A stretch of 64,000 nt of DNA from Chloroflexi bacterium HGW-Chloroflexi-2 (GTDB lineage: Bacteria; Chloroflexota; Anaerolineae; Anaerolineales; Anaerolineaceae). How positions within the stretch are numbered: position 1 is the first letter of the stretch; each line of letters begins with the position of its first letter. Position numbers and translations under genes: made by a program. The notes beneath the pieces are model-generated. The model did no database searches. It worked only from the letters and a program-made list of their open reading frames with translations, and was not told the DNA's origin. Of the stretch, positions 37,530 through 46,336 are shown one piece after another. The stretch covers positions 122,734 through 186,733 of the forward strand of contig PHBY01000003.1 in assembly GCA_002840735.1 (NCBI GenBank), read 5' to 3'.

Positions 37530-38840
37530 CTATAAATTTGGAACAATTCCTAATTTTCTTACATCTGACGCAATGGTTTCTCTCATATTTGGATGAGCAA
37601 TATTTATTAACGCCGTCGCTCGTTCAAAAAGGTTTCTTCCCCGAAGTTCTGCAATGCCATATTCGGTTACGATTGTATCCACACATTGACTGGGCACGGT
37701 GACTTCAGCACCGGGACTGAGGGTCGGTACAATGGTGGAGATCTCTCCGTCTTTCGCGGTGGATCTCAGCGCAATAATCCCACGTCCCCCGGATGATAAT
37801 TGCGCACCTCGATGGGTATCTAACTGACCACCCGTACCGCTGAAATGCCTATACCCGATGGATTGAGAACAAACCTGTCCCAAAATATCAACCTGCAAGG
37901 CAGTGTTTACGCTGATCATTTTGTAATTTTGACCAATCACATAGGGATTGTTGGTGATTTTTCCCTGTAAAAATTCAACGCCAATATTGTTGTCAATAAA
38001 ATCATAAAGTTTTCGAGTGCCTAACGCGAATGCACCAATCATTTTTCCTTTATAAATAGACTTTTTCCGATTGGTTACAGCGCCTGCTTCATATAGATCC
38101 ACCATACCATCATTGAACATTTCGGTGTGAATGCCTAAATCCTTATGATTTTTCAGGAAATGAGTGATTGCATTCGGAATTCCACCGATACCTAATTGAA
38201 GTGTAGCCCCATCATCAATCAACTCAGCGATATATTCACCGATTTTTTGTTCTGTTTCACTGGGTAAAGCAGCTGGTAATTCGAAGAGGGGAACATGGTT
38301 TTCAACAACAAAATCAACTTCCGAGAGATGTATTTGTGTGTCTCCGAGAGTCCAGGGTAAATTTTCATTGATTTCCAGTACAACTAAATCAGCCGCCTGA
38401 ATTAATTCTTTCTCCACAACCAGACTTAATGAGAGTGACATATAACCACGAACGTCTGGGGGTGTTGCTGTTCCCCAAAAAACATTTAATTTTCCACCGG
38501 TCGCGTGCAATTTATCAGATGCAGCCCGATGCAGATTGTTGGGTATATAACTCATACGCCCCTGTGAATGAACCTTGCGATCAGATGCCCCATAGAACCA
38601 ATTTTCGACAAAGAAATGTTTATCCATTTCTTGGCTTATGGCATAATCATAGGAGCGCATCGGTAGACAAACCCAGGTATGCACATCTTCTAAGCGATCC
38701 TTTTGTTTGGCGAGTTCGGTTAATAATCCACAGGGTTCGCTGGCAGCCATGGCAATACCAATTCTGTCGCCTGACTGAATTTTCGTTACTGCGTCCGATA
38801 ATGAGATTAATTTGCCCTGGTAATTGTATTTTGAAGTCAT
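37530..38840 (-). CDS. Acetyl-CoA hydrolase/transferase family CoA-transferase
   Basis: This 436-residue protein belongs to the Cat1/4-hydroxybutyrate CoA-transferase family. Visible family segments are LGIGGIPNA, HTEMFNDGMVDL, SGTGGQLD and EYGIAELRGR. It would activate an imported acid by moving CoA from acetyl-CoA or a similar donor. It lies 9 nt downstream of the KAS III-like gene and 21 nt upstream of the second hydrolase gene. CoA activation without ATP fits an energy-poor anaerobe. The acceptor acid cannot be read from sequence. Confidence 0.9.
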   Translation of the reverse strand: MTSKYNYQGKLISLSDAVTKIQSGDRIGIAMAASEPCGLLTELAKQKDRLEDVHTWVCLPMRSYDYAISQEMDKHFFVENWFYGASDRKVHSQGRMSYIPNNLHRAASDKLHATGGKLNVFWGTATPPDVRGYMSLSLSLVVEKELIQAADLVVLEINENLPWTLGDTQIHLSEVDFVVENHVPLFELPAALPSETEQKIGEYIAELIDDGATLQLGIGGIPNAITHFLKNHKDLGIHTEMFNDGMVDLYEAGAVTNRKKSIYKGKMIGAFALGTRKLYDFIDNNIGVEFLQGKITNNPYVIGQNYKMISVNTALQVDILGQVCSQSIGYRHFSGTGGQLDTHRGAQLSSGGRGIIALRSTAKDGEISTIVPTLSPGAEVTVPSQCVDTIVTEYGIAELRGRNLFERATALINIAHPNMRETIASDVRKLGIVPNL

Positions 38841-38849
38841 ATTCTCCCT

Positions 38850-39857
38850 TTACGGCATAATAAATGCTGTAGCTGCCTGGTTATATCCAACGCCAGAACC
38901 AACGAAAGTCACCAGGTCACCAGATTTAACCTTTCCTGATTTTCTGGCATCATCAAACGCCATGGGTAAACAGGCAGATCCGGTATAACCCCATTTATCC
39001 ATGATCCAATGTGCTTTATCCATCGATAATCCTAAATTGTTCATAACCAATTCAATACTTTTGTATCGAACCTGGGTGAAAATCGCCATATCAATATCCG
39101 CAATCTCAAAATTACTATTTTTGGCGAGCTCACGCATTCTGGCAGGCCAACCTTCATTGTTTACTTCTGCCGGGAAAGGCGTGATTAGTTTCACTTTTGA
39201 TCTACCAGCTGCCAGGCTCTCTGCTGTTACCGGTTCATAAGTTCCACCTGAGTAAATTCCCCAGTGCGCGTGATATGAACCATCAGCAAAAAGGGATGAG
39301 CCTAAATATCCTGGTTTAGAATCTACTGCTAAAATCGCCGCGCCAGCCCCATCACTATAGAAAAATGACATCACATCACTTTCCCAATCGGATAATACTC
39401 GCATCAGGTAGGATCCGATCACCATGATGTACTTCATATGAGAATTGGTTGCTAACATGCCTGCAGCTTGAATTAGACCGGTTGGAAATGATGCACAGGC
39501 ACATCCGATATCAAAAGTTCCCGCATTGATTGCGCCTAATTTGTGCTGAACAACGACCGATGTTGCCGGTGTAATGTAGTCCGGACTGTCCGTGCCTAAT
39601 AGGATCATATCCAGATCTTCAGGCTTCAGTCCGGCTTCAGTTAATGCGTCCTGAGCTGCTGCTACAGCCAAATCTGAAGTGACCCAGCCCTTTGGAGCAT
39701 GTCGGCGCATTTTAATATTGCTGGATGCCTCAAATTTATCAACGACGTCGCCTAATTTGGGATTGATTTTATTGAGTTGTTCTTTAAACATGGCATTGGT
39801 ATGTTCAAATTCCGGAACATATCTGCCTGTCGCGATGATTGTTGCTGAACGAGTCAT
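38850..39857 (-). CDS. KAS III (FabH-like) homologue with altered catalytic triad
   Basis: The 335-residue thiolase-fold protein aligns with 3-oxoacyl-ACP synthase III and HMG-CoA synthase-like proteins. The nucleophile region CACASFPTG keeps the Cys (C121). The FabH HQAN motif is TQVR here (261-264), and the Asn of GNTSAAS is Tyr (GYTGSA, Y291). The decarboxylating His-Asn pair is therefore lost. It may be an acyltransferase that does not decarboxylate, or a thioesterase-like or structural partner. A strong AGGAGG lies before the ATG. It is the second gene of the block. Confidence 0.86.
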   Translation of the reverse strand: MTRSATIIATGRYVPEFEHTNAMFKEQLNKINPKLGDVVDKFEASSNIKMRRHAPKGWVTSDLAVAAAQDALTEAGLKPEDLDMILLGTDSPDYITPATSVVVQHKLGAINAGTFDIGCACASFPTGLIQAAGMLATNSHMKYIMVIGSYLMRVLSDWESDVMSFFYSDGAGAAILAVDSKPGYLGSSLFADGSYHAHWGIYSGGTYEPVTAESLAAGRSKVKLITPFPAEVNNEGWPARMRELAKNSNFEIADIDMAIFTQVRYKSIELVMNNLGLSMDKAHWIMDKWGYTGSACLPMAFDDARKSGKVKSGDLVTFVGSGVGYNQAATAFIMP

Positions 39858-39877
39858 TTTTCCTCCTGGTTTTTCTT

Positions 39878-40642
39878 CTAGGTTCCCAGAACGATTCCGC
39901 CATCAACGCTGATGGTGGCACCATGTACAAAACTGGCTTCATCTGAAGCCAACCACAAGAACGCATTGGCTATATCTTCTGGTTCTCCCAATCGTCCAAT
40001 CGGTGTATGCTCCTGCATATTTGCCAGCACTTTTTCAGGCATTTTCTTCACCATTTCAGTGAGGACAAAACCAGGTGCAACCGCATTCACTCGGATTTTG
40101 TATTTCCCTAATTCTCTGGCCCATACTTTTGTCATACCAATGACACCTGCTTTTGTGGCGACATAATTAGTCTGACCAAAATTTCCGTACAACCCCACGA
40201 CTGACGAAGCATTGATGATGACGCCACCGCCCTGTTCAATCATGGCTGGAATCACTGCTTGAGCGCAATTAAAAACCCCTTTTAAATTCACATCCATCAC
40301 AATATCCCAGGCTTCCTGAGACATTTGACCAACTACCTGTCCATCTTTATATTTCACCAATAATGAATCACGCGTTACGCCAGCATTGTTGATCAAGACA
40401 TCAATTCGGCCATATTTTTGAAGGGTCGCATCTATCCAACCCTGCACAGCATCACGATCGACCACATTGACAACGTTGAAACTTGCCTCGGGTCCCAGGA
40501 GCCCTAATAATTCATCTCCGGCTTCCTGGCTAACGTCACAAATAACTACTTTCGCCCCTTCTTGATCAAATCGTAAAGCAGCAGCTTTTCCAATACCAGC
40601 AGCTCCACCAGTGATCAGACACACCTTATCTTTTAATCGCAT
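39878..40642 (-). CDS. SDR family 3-oxoacyl/3-hydroxyacyl reductase (FabG-like)
   Basis: This 254-residue short-chain dehydrogenase has the cofactor loop TGGAAGIG (11-18), NNAG, the catalytic Ser in NASSVVG and the YVATK motif. VICDVS at the end of the second strand carries an acidic residue (Asp), suggesting NAD(H) preference. It would oxidise a 3-hydroxyacyl-CoA in the degradative direction. It is the first enzyme gene after the regulator gene, with a GGAGG Shine-Dalgarno. Confidence 0.93.
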   Translation of the reverse strand: MRLKDKVCLITGGAAGIGKAAALRFDQEGAKVVICDVSQEAGDELLGLLGPEASFNVVNVVDRDAVQGWIDATLQKYGRIDVLINNAGVTRDSLLVKYKDGQVVGQMSQEAWDIVMDVNLKGVFNCAQAVIPAMIEQGGGVIINASSVVGLYGNFGQTNYVATKAGVIGMTKVWARELGKYKIRVNAVAPGFVLTEMVKKMPEKVLANMQEHTPIGRLGEPEDIANAFLWLASDEASFVHGATISVDGGIVLGT

Positions 40643-40671
40643 TTTTTATCCTCCAAAAAAGTGATATCAAC

Positions 40672-40704
40672 ACAAAAAAACTGTTGGTAAGTATTTCAAC
40701 AGCA
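40672..40704 (-). terminator. Hairpin with T run between regulator and SDR genes
   Basis: On the minus strand CTGTTG (40702-40697) and CAACAG (40686-40681) form a 6-bp stem followed by seven T. It lies only about 30 nt before the SDR start. It may end the regulator transcript or act as an attenuator in the leader of the catabolic block. Confidence 0.5.
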
Positions 40705-40846
40705 ATAAAATATTAATTGAATCGGAATAAGTGATTTAGATTTGTCATCTGTGATTTCTGAGTTGACAATAAAATACCATTTATCAATAACAAAAGAGTT
40801 ACAAATGGGTTACAAACGAATACAAAATGACATTTTCCAGATGCAT

Positions 40847-43800
40847 CTATTTACTTTTGCGTAAACTCCTGTATAGCTTTTCAGTAGAATCAGAATGATT
40901 AACCCCCAATTCTTCAGATAAAACTTTGATCATTCGTTGGTAAATCATCTTTACTTGCGCTTGATTATCTTTCCCGGCATAAGCTAACATCAAATTTCGG
41001 TAGGTTGGTTCCCAGGTGGGATCAATCTTGAGTAAATCTTCATTTGCTCGGATGGTCAGATCAAAATCACCTTTTTCCAACAATAAGCTTGATAATTTTT
41101 CAATTACGAGGATGATTGTCTTTTTTATTTGTTCACGTTTATCGTTCGCCCAATCATCATACAAATTGTCCGTCAGAAACTCACCTTTATACATCGAAAA
41201 CGATTCTTCGAGTGAATCAGGATCGTTTTTATCGGCAAGGCTCTCGAAAAGATCAACATCCCACCAGATTTTTGCCTGGGGATTGATATGGTAGAGATAC
41301 TCATTCCTGACAATGAAGAAAGGATTGGCACCTTTTGGCCGATTCGGTTCCAACGCTTTATTGAGCGCATTTAATGCTACTTTGAAATCCCTGATCGCAG
41401 CATCCTGAGGAAGATCTGGCCATAATCGATCAATAATTTGATCCCGATGCAGATATTCTCGTTTCTGAATTAACAATAACTGAAATAATTTACGCGCTTT
41501 ATCTCTTTGCCATTCTGCTGATCGGATACGATTTTCACCTCTCCAGACATTAAATTCCCCGAGTGTATGCACAAAAATACTATATCCTGGGTGGTAATCG
41601 ATCGGTTCCAAATTCATTTGCTTCAAAACAATTTCAATAAAAGTTCGCTCAATGTTTTTTTGGTAAGCATTTATTAATAATGGAATGATGATTTGTTCAT
41701 CTTTTAATCCCAGATAAGTTGGTCTCGTAAATAAAAAAGTATAATTACCTGCTTTGATCAAAGGAATTAACTGACGCAATATTCTATATGCTTCATCGGG
41801 CTCGCCATCGTACCATAACACAATACTTTTCCACATCAAGGTTGCGGCTAATCCAAAAGAATCTGAAACTTGTTTAAATCCTTCAATCGCATGATTGAAT
41901 AATTCAACGGCTTCTTTCATCTGACCTGATAAGTAATGACTGGTTCCAAGGGAAATCAATACCAGATTGTATAGCCATTTATCGCCGGCTTGTTCTGCGA
42001 TTTCCATCGCTTCTTTTGCAAATTTTGACGCTTCAAGAATATTTCCTTGAAATCCATAGCTCCTGCTCAATGCCCAGAGTGGTTCAACCTGAACTCTGGT
42101 CACTTTGAATATTCTTACTTTTGCAATTGCCAGTTCATAACAATCAATTGCTTTGGATAATAAATTTTGCTGGTGGTTTACAATCCCCTGAATTTCGTAA
42201 GCATGGCCTAATCGAATATAACCAACGGCTTCTACGAAAGACGAATTCAATTGTTGACCAATTTTGATTCCATTTATGGCGTTTGCTTTTGCTGCTTCCC
42301 AATCCCCTTGAAAAATACATATTAATGACAATAACAAAGAAGTCTCACGGTGAAACCTCTGAGGTCGCGATTTTTCATCAGCTTTTTCTAAATTGATCTG
42401 TTCTTCTAATAAAGCTCGACCTTCATCCAGATGTCCAGTTCTGAGCATAGATCGTGCTTCCAGATAAGAAACTCCCGGATCATCCTCATCGCGTAATAAG
42501 CTGGCCTCATGATGAAGAGCCTGTGCTTGATCGGGATGACCAAGATTTAATTTATTTTCAGCCAATTGATCCAGCAAGGCCGCTGTCTCTTGCTTAAATT
42601 CCTGAGGTTCCAAAATTTTCAGCGCTTCTTCCAACAAAGCCTCGGCTTTTAAGGGCCTGATCGTATCTAAATAAATTTGTGATTGCCCTCGTAAAGCTTT
42701 ACTGATGCCTATTTTTTCCCCACATTCCATAAATATCCTGTGTGCAATTTGAAAATGAAGCAAAGACCCTTCAAAATCCGATTTCAGACGTTTCACTTCT
42801 CCCAGTATCAGTTGCAGATCTGCAGATTCGTCCACCATGATTGTGGGGAGACGACCTATCCATGTTCTCAGTGTATCCAGACGCCCGAAATTAATTAAAT
42901 TCGGTGCTATTTTAATAAGGTGATCTTTGGCAACATCAAATAATTCAGCTTCTAATAGGTGAAAAATTGCAGATTCAATTCTTTCCTTTTCCAGGTAGAA
43001 ATCAGCGCATTTTTTATTTAAAATGAAGAATTTTTCTGAATTTTGTTTCAGTTGGGTTCTTAAGAAATCATGGAAAAGATTTTGAAATTGATAGGTATTG
43101 TTTCCGATGCTGGTAATAAATAAGCCACGTTCCTGCAAAGAGTGAATATAATGCTCACTCAAATCGTTCCCCATCAACATATTACTAATATCAATTTCAA
43201 TAATATTTAGAACTGACGCAGTTAATAAAAATTGTTGGAAATCAAGTGGTAATTGAGCTAATACTTCACTGACTAAATATTCAAATAACGCTTCCAGGGT
43301 AATTGGACGTTGCGCAAAAACCTCTTCAATCGTAATGTTTCCCCTTTGAAGACTTTGCCAGATGATCTGAAGTGCTATCGCCCATCCTTCTGTTTCTTTT
43401 AAGATTAAATCAGCTTGCTGATCCGACAAATGAGTTTGAAATTTATCCTGGAACAAAGTAACAATTTCATTTTTTGTAAAGGCCAATTCTGACCGGTTGA
43501 TCGTCTTTAGTTGACCTTTGACTCGCCATCGATTCATTGCTTTGTAGTTTGGGATCCGGCGTGTAGAAATGATTAAATGGAATGTTGGTGGACTATTATC
43601 AATCAGAGATGTAATAATTTGTTCGATTTCAGGTTGTTCTGATACATGGTGAAAATCGTCGAGAATTAAATAAGTATCCTCGAATAAGTTTTGTGATAAT
43701 TCATTGATGAAAATTGTCAATAGCTCTGGATATATATACCTCTGGTCGCTTTCCATCAGATTCAGAACATGTTCTCCAATCTTTCTTTCACTTTTTCCAA

Positions 43801-44059
43801 ATGTGCTGAATAATTTTGCCAGGAATAAGAATGGATCGCTATCCGATTCCTGTATGCTATACCAGAAATAATTTTTAAGAGACTCTGTGAGTGTTACAAG
43901 TTCGGTGCTCTTGCCATACCCGGTACCTGCCTGAAGAATCAATAATGGATAAGAAATATTATCCAGAATCGTCTGAGTAACCCTTGGACGAGATAAAACC
44001 CCTTGCTGGTTTCTAGGGGGTGTAAGGTGACTATAAATCACATAATCTCGAATTCGCAT
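40847..44059 (-). CDS. MalT-like STAND ATPase with C-terminal SARP/BTAD transcription regulator domains
   Basis: This 1070-residue regulator has a P-loop (AGTGYGKS, 44-51) and Walker B (LILDDFHHV). A MalT-type sensor region follows, then a long TPR array (about 370-780). The C-terminal part (about 825-1070) has an OmpR-type winged helix (LGEFNVWRG; LFQLLLIQKREYLHRDQIIDRLWP) and a BTAD domain with ELGVNHSDSTEKLY at the end. MalT itself has a LuxR helix instead. Such proteins bind inducer and ATP and activate nearby genes. It lies directly upstream of the catabolic block on the same strand and is its likely activator. Confidence 0.92.
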   Translation of the reverse strand: MRIRDYVIYSHLTPPRNQQGVLSRPRVTQTILDNISYPLLILQAGTGYGKSTELVTLTESLKNYFWYSIQESDSDPFLFLAKLFSTFGKSERKIGEHVLNLMESDQRYIYPELLTIFINELSQNLFEDTYLILDDFHHVSEQPEIEQIITSLIDNSPPTFHLIISTRRIPNYKAMNRWRVKGQLKTINRSELAFTKNEIVTLFQDKFQTHLSDQQADLILKETEGWAIALQIIWQSLQRGNITIEEVFAQRPITLEALFEYLVSEVLAQLPLDFQQFLLTASVLNIIEIDISNMLMGNDLSEHYIHSLQERGLFITSIGNNTYQFQNLFHDFLRTQLKQNSEKFFILNKKCADFYLEKERIESAIFHLLEAELFDVAKDHLIKIAPNLINFGRLDTLRTWIGRLPTIMVDESADLQLILGEVKRLKSDFEGSLLHFQIAHRIFMECGEKIGISKALRGQSQIYLDTIRPLKAEALLEEALKILEPQEFKQETAALLDQLAENKLNLGHPDQAQALHHEASLLRDEDDPGVSYLEARSMLRTGHLDEGRALLEEQINLEKADEKSRPQRFHRETSLLLSLICIFQGDWEAAKANAINGIKIGQQLNSSFVEAVGYIRLGHAYEIQGIVNHQQNLLSKAIDCYELAIAKVRIFKVTRVQVEPLWALSRSYGFQGNILEASKFAKEAMEIAEQAGDKWLYNLVLISLGTSHYLSGQMKEAVELFNHAIEGFKQVSDSFGLAATLMWKSIVLWYDGEPDEAYRILRQLIPLIKAGNYTFLFTRPTYLGLKDEQIIIPLLINAYQKNIERTFIEIVLKQMNLEPIDYHPGYSIFVHTLGEFNVWRGENRIRSAEWQRDKARKLFQLLLIQKREYLHRDQIIDRLWPDLPQDAAIRDFKVALNALNKALEPNRPKGANPFFIVRNEYLYHINPQAKIWWDVDLFESLADKNDPDSLEESFSMYKGEFLTDNLYDDWANDKREQIKKTIILVIEKLSSLLLEKGDFDLTIRANEDLLKIDPTWEPTYRNLMLAYAGKDNQAQVKMIYQRMIKVLSEELGVNHSDSTEKLYRSLRKSK

Positions 44060-44172
44060 TTCTTAATTATAGCCAAGGAATAGAATCCCGGATATTCATT
44101 GATTCGGGTATCGCAATGCCAGACATTTATAAAAAGCCAATCGTGTTATTTGATGGTTTTTAATGAGACAGG

Positions 44173-44763
44173 TTATTTGCCAATACAAAATTCATTTCTT
44201 CGAAAAGAAATGATCATTTTTCCATCATTTTTCCAGAAAAACATCGGCTCTAAATATTGTGGCCAATCTTGCGGGGCTCGAATATCCATATCTAACCAGT
44301 ATGCAGCCATGAGCACAAGTACAGTATCATGAGTTATCAGGAAATTCAACCCGCCCGTATGATCATCCGGGAACATTTTTTCCGCGATTTGTCTTATCCT
44401 TAATGGCCAATTACCTGAATCCAGGTAATTGGCCATCAAGTCATATTCACCATTTTCGTTCGGGTGTGAAAGAACAGGTTCTGAAAGAATTACTCTGCCA
44501 TTCCCGGCCCCTTTCGCCAGGTATCTGCCTGTTTCTATACATCGGGTTATCGGGGAAGTTAAGATTTTTCCAATTTTATATCTTTTATGTAACCAGGCTC
44601 CAAAATCGGATGCTAAATCTTCACCTTCGGGGGTTAATTGAGCTGTAAAAACCTCAGCATCACTTTCAATCGGAAAACGAATGGAATGGCGCATCAAAAC
44701 ATTGATATTTTGATCCGACGGAATATTCTCATACGCTTCCAATAAATATTTAGGCAAACTCAT
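44173..44763 (-). CDS. Histidine phosphatase family protein
   Basis: From the ATG at 44763 (AAGGA before it) the product has 196 residues. It carries the histidine phosphatase core: RHSIRFP with the phosphorylated His, TSPITRCIETGRYL with the second Arg, and ITHDTVL with the second His. A longer frame to 44880 would overlap the start of the divergent membrane-protein gene and is not preferred. The family is broad (phosphosugars, inositol phosphates, phytate-like), and RHG is replaced by RHS. The substrate is unknown. Confidence 0.85.
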   Translation of the reverse strand: MSLPKYLLEAYENIPSDQNINVLMRHSIRFPIESDAEVFTAQLTPEGEDLASDFGAWLHKRYKIGKILTSPITRCIETGRYLAKGAGNGRVILSEPVLSHPNENGEYDLMANYLDSGNWPLRIRQIAEKMFPDDHTGGLNFLITHDTVLVLMAAYWLDMDIRAPQDWPQYLEPMFFWKNDGKMIISFRRNEFCIGK

Positions 44764-44855
44764 ATCAATCCTTGTATAATCGTACTGGACAAATCTCAGA
44801 TTTCGTCCTCTGATTTTTTTCAACCAGTCAATTTTACCAAATAAACAGGTGGAAA

Positions 44856-45941
44856 ATGAAAAACCGTGAAAATAGATCACCTATCTTCCAAAATCGTGTA
44901 AATGAATATCTTTTAATCACTTTGATCAGTTTTGCAGCCTCAGTTTCATTAACGCGATTGTTTTTGGAAATAACCGGGTATCCACAACTCGGAGGAGGAG
45001 AATTACACATCGCACATGTTCTCTGGGGTGGTTTATTGCTATTCATCGGTAGTTTATTACCATTAATTTTTTCGAATCGCTGGGCGTTGGACTTGAGCGC
45101 TTTATTTTCCGGGGTTGGTATTGGATTGTTTATTGATGAAGTTGGCAAATTTATTACCCAAAGTAATGATTATTTTTATCCTTCCGCCGCCCCCATCATT
45201 TATGCTTTCTTTTTATTAACAGCTTTGCTATACGTCCGGGTCAGACGCGAAAGAGAAAAGAACGCCAGAATTTACATGTATCATGCCTTCCAGGAATTAG
45301 AAGAGTTATTGGATAATGATCTCTCCATCAAAGAACATCGGCAGATTATTCAATATCTGGAAAAAATCAAAATGGATAACCAGGATGAACAAATTACGAG
45401 GTTGGCAGAGGTATTAGGTGAATATTTAAAAGAGCGTGAATCTTATCTGGTGCCACACAGACCTGGATTTTGGGAAAAATGGTACCTGCGATTGAGGGTG
45501 TTTGAAGCAAAATGGTTTGGGAAGAAGCGCATGCGTTTGATTCTTGTCAGCGCGTTAATAGCATGGGGTGTTTACTCGATCTTTGAACCCTGGGTAATTT
45601 TGCGCATTTTTGATAACCCTGAAGCATTGGGCATCATTGTGGAGAACTTGATTTCCAATAATCTCGTAAGAAATCAAAGTGGATTGAACTGGTTCCAGGT
45701 AAAAATTGGTCTTGAAGGTACACTAGGTTCCTTCAGCATATTATCGGGGATATTCATATTTCTTCGAAAAGAACAATTAGGAGTAAACATAGGCATCGCT
45801 ACCATGTTGATCATGATCGGAATCGTTAATCTGATCCTGTTTTATTTTGATCAATTTTCAACCATTGTGAATGCCTCCATCCAGTTTTTGATTTTTATTT
45901 TGCTGGTTCGGTTTAGGACCAGATTTTTAGCAAAAAAATGA
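44856..45941 (+). CDS. Multi-helix membrane protein, unknown function
   Basis: The 361-residue protein has an N-terminal set of four hydrophobic helices (about 18-128) with GGGELHIAHVLWGG and GVGIGLFIDEVGKF. A charged cytoplasmic region follows (about 128-225, helical), then four C-terminal helices (about 225-355). The Asp-Glu within the second membrane group is notable. An AGGTGG Shine-Dalgarno precedes the ATG. It is divergent from the histidine phosphatase gene. No family was recognised. Confidence 0.8.
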   Translation: MKNRENRSPIFQNRVNEYLLITLISFAASVSLTRLFLEITGYPQLGGGELHIAHVLWGGLLLFIGSLLPLIFSNRWALDLSALFSGVGIGLFIDEVGKFITQSNDYFYPSAAPIIYAFFLLTALLYVRVRREREKNARIYMYHAFQELEELLDNDLSIKEHRQIIQYLEKIKMDNQDEQITRLAEVLGEYLKERESYLVPHRPGFWEKWYLRLRVFEAKWFGKKRMRLILVSALIAWGVYSIFEPWVILRIFDNPEALGIIVENLISNNLVRNQSGLNWFQVKIGLEGTLGSFSILSGIFIFLRKEQLGVNIGIATMLIMIGIVNLILFYFDQFSTIVNASIQFLIFILLVRFRTRFLAKK

Positions 45942-46043
45942 AATCTTCATGAACCTGGAGGGTAACCGGACCATTTATTAAAATTTTCATTGTGAGAAAA
46001 CGAATTTGTAATTTAATTTGTATAAACTCAATAAATCGGGGCA

Positions 46044-46081
46044 AGCGGGTGTTTTTGGCGTGCGGACGCACGCCAAAAACA
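46044..46081. repeat. Near-perfect 38-bp palindrome upstream of the ABC exporter genes
   Basis: An 18-bp arm (GGGTGTTTTTGGCGTGCG) is followed by two bases and its exact reverse complement. It is far richer in GC than its surroundings and is not followed by a T run. It ends 16 nt before the -35 box of the exporter promoter, so it may be an operator or an mRNA end of the upstream gene. Confidence 0.85.
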
Positions 46082-46097
46082 CCCTGACCGCTAATTA

Positions 46098-46125
46098 TTG
46101 AAAGGACACTTTAATTTGATATAAT
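46098..46125 (+). promoter_or_regulatory. Strong sigma-70 type promoter for the ABC exporter operon
   Basis: TTGAAA (46098-46103) and TATAAT (46120-46125) are 16 nt apart. The predicted transcript has a 5' leader of about 205 nt before the first exporter gene. Confidence 0.75.
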
Positions 46126-46176
46126 GATGCGCCACTTAAAATTTGATTGCTGACTGGTCAAATAGCCAGGATAATC

Positions 46177-46311
46177 TTGAACATATGGATTGAATTTTTC
46201 ACATCCTTTGCCGGGTGTATTGGCGGAAAATTATTGGTAAAGTTGATGGGTCAGAAGCAGGTCACTTTTCTGATCATTTTGGGTGCTTTTTTACCCTGTC
46301 AGTTTGTTTGA
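46177..46311 (+). CDS. Possible 44-residue hydrophobic leader ORF
   Basis: A TTG codon at 46177 with AGGA 6 nt before it opens a 44-codon frame that ends 25 nt before the exporter start. The product is hydrophobic (FTSFAGCIGGKLL; TFLIILGAFLP) and could be a small membrane peptide. Its position in the leader of a heterodimeric multidrug exporter recalls the BmrB leader peptide that controls bmrCD in Bacillus. It may also be chance or a gene remnant. Confidence 0.3.
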   Translation: MNIWIEFFTSFAGCIGGKLLVKLMGQKQVTFLIILGAFLPCQFV

Positions 46312-46336
46312 AGTAAATTTTTTTTTGGAGAATATT

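Noticed and set aside
40740..40790. TTGACA with 17-nt spacing to AATAAC on the plus strand, between the SDR and regulator genes
   Set aside because: It would fire antisense into the regulator gene and the -10 box is poor; no gene lies in that direction.
44764..44880. N-terminal extension of the histidine phosphatase
   Set aside because: It would overlap the start of the divergent membrane-protein gene, while the ATG at 44763 has AAGGA at a proper distance and starts close to the conserved core.
46283..46336. Upstream extension of the first ABC exporter subunit
   Set aside because: GGAG lies 6 nt before the GTG at 46337 and the extra 18 residues have no ribosome site and do not resemble an exporter N-terminus.
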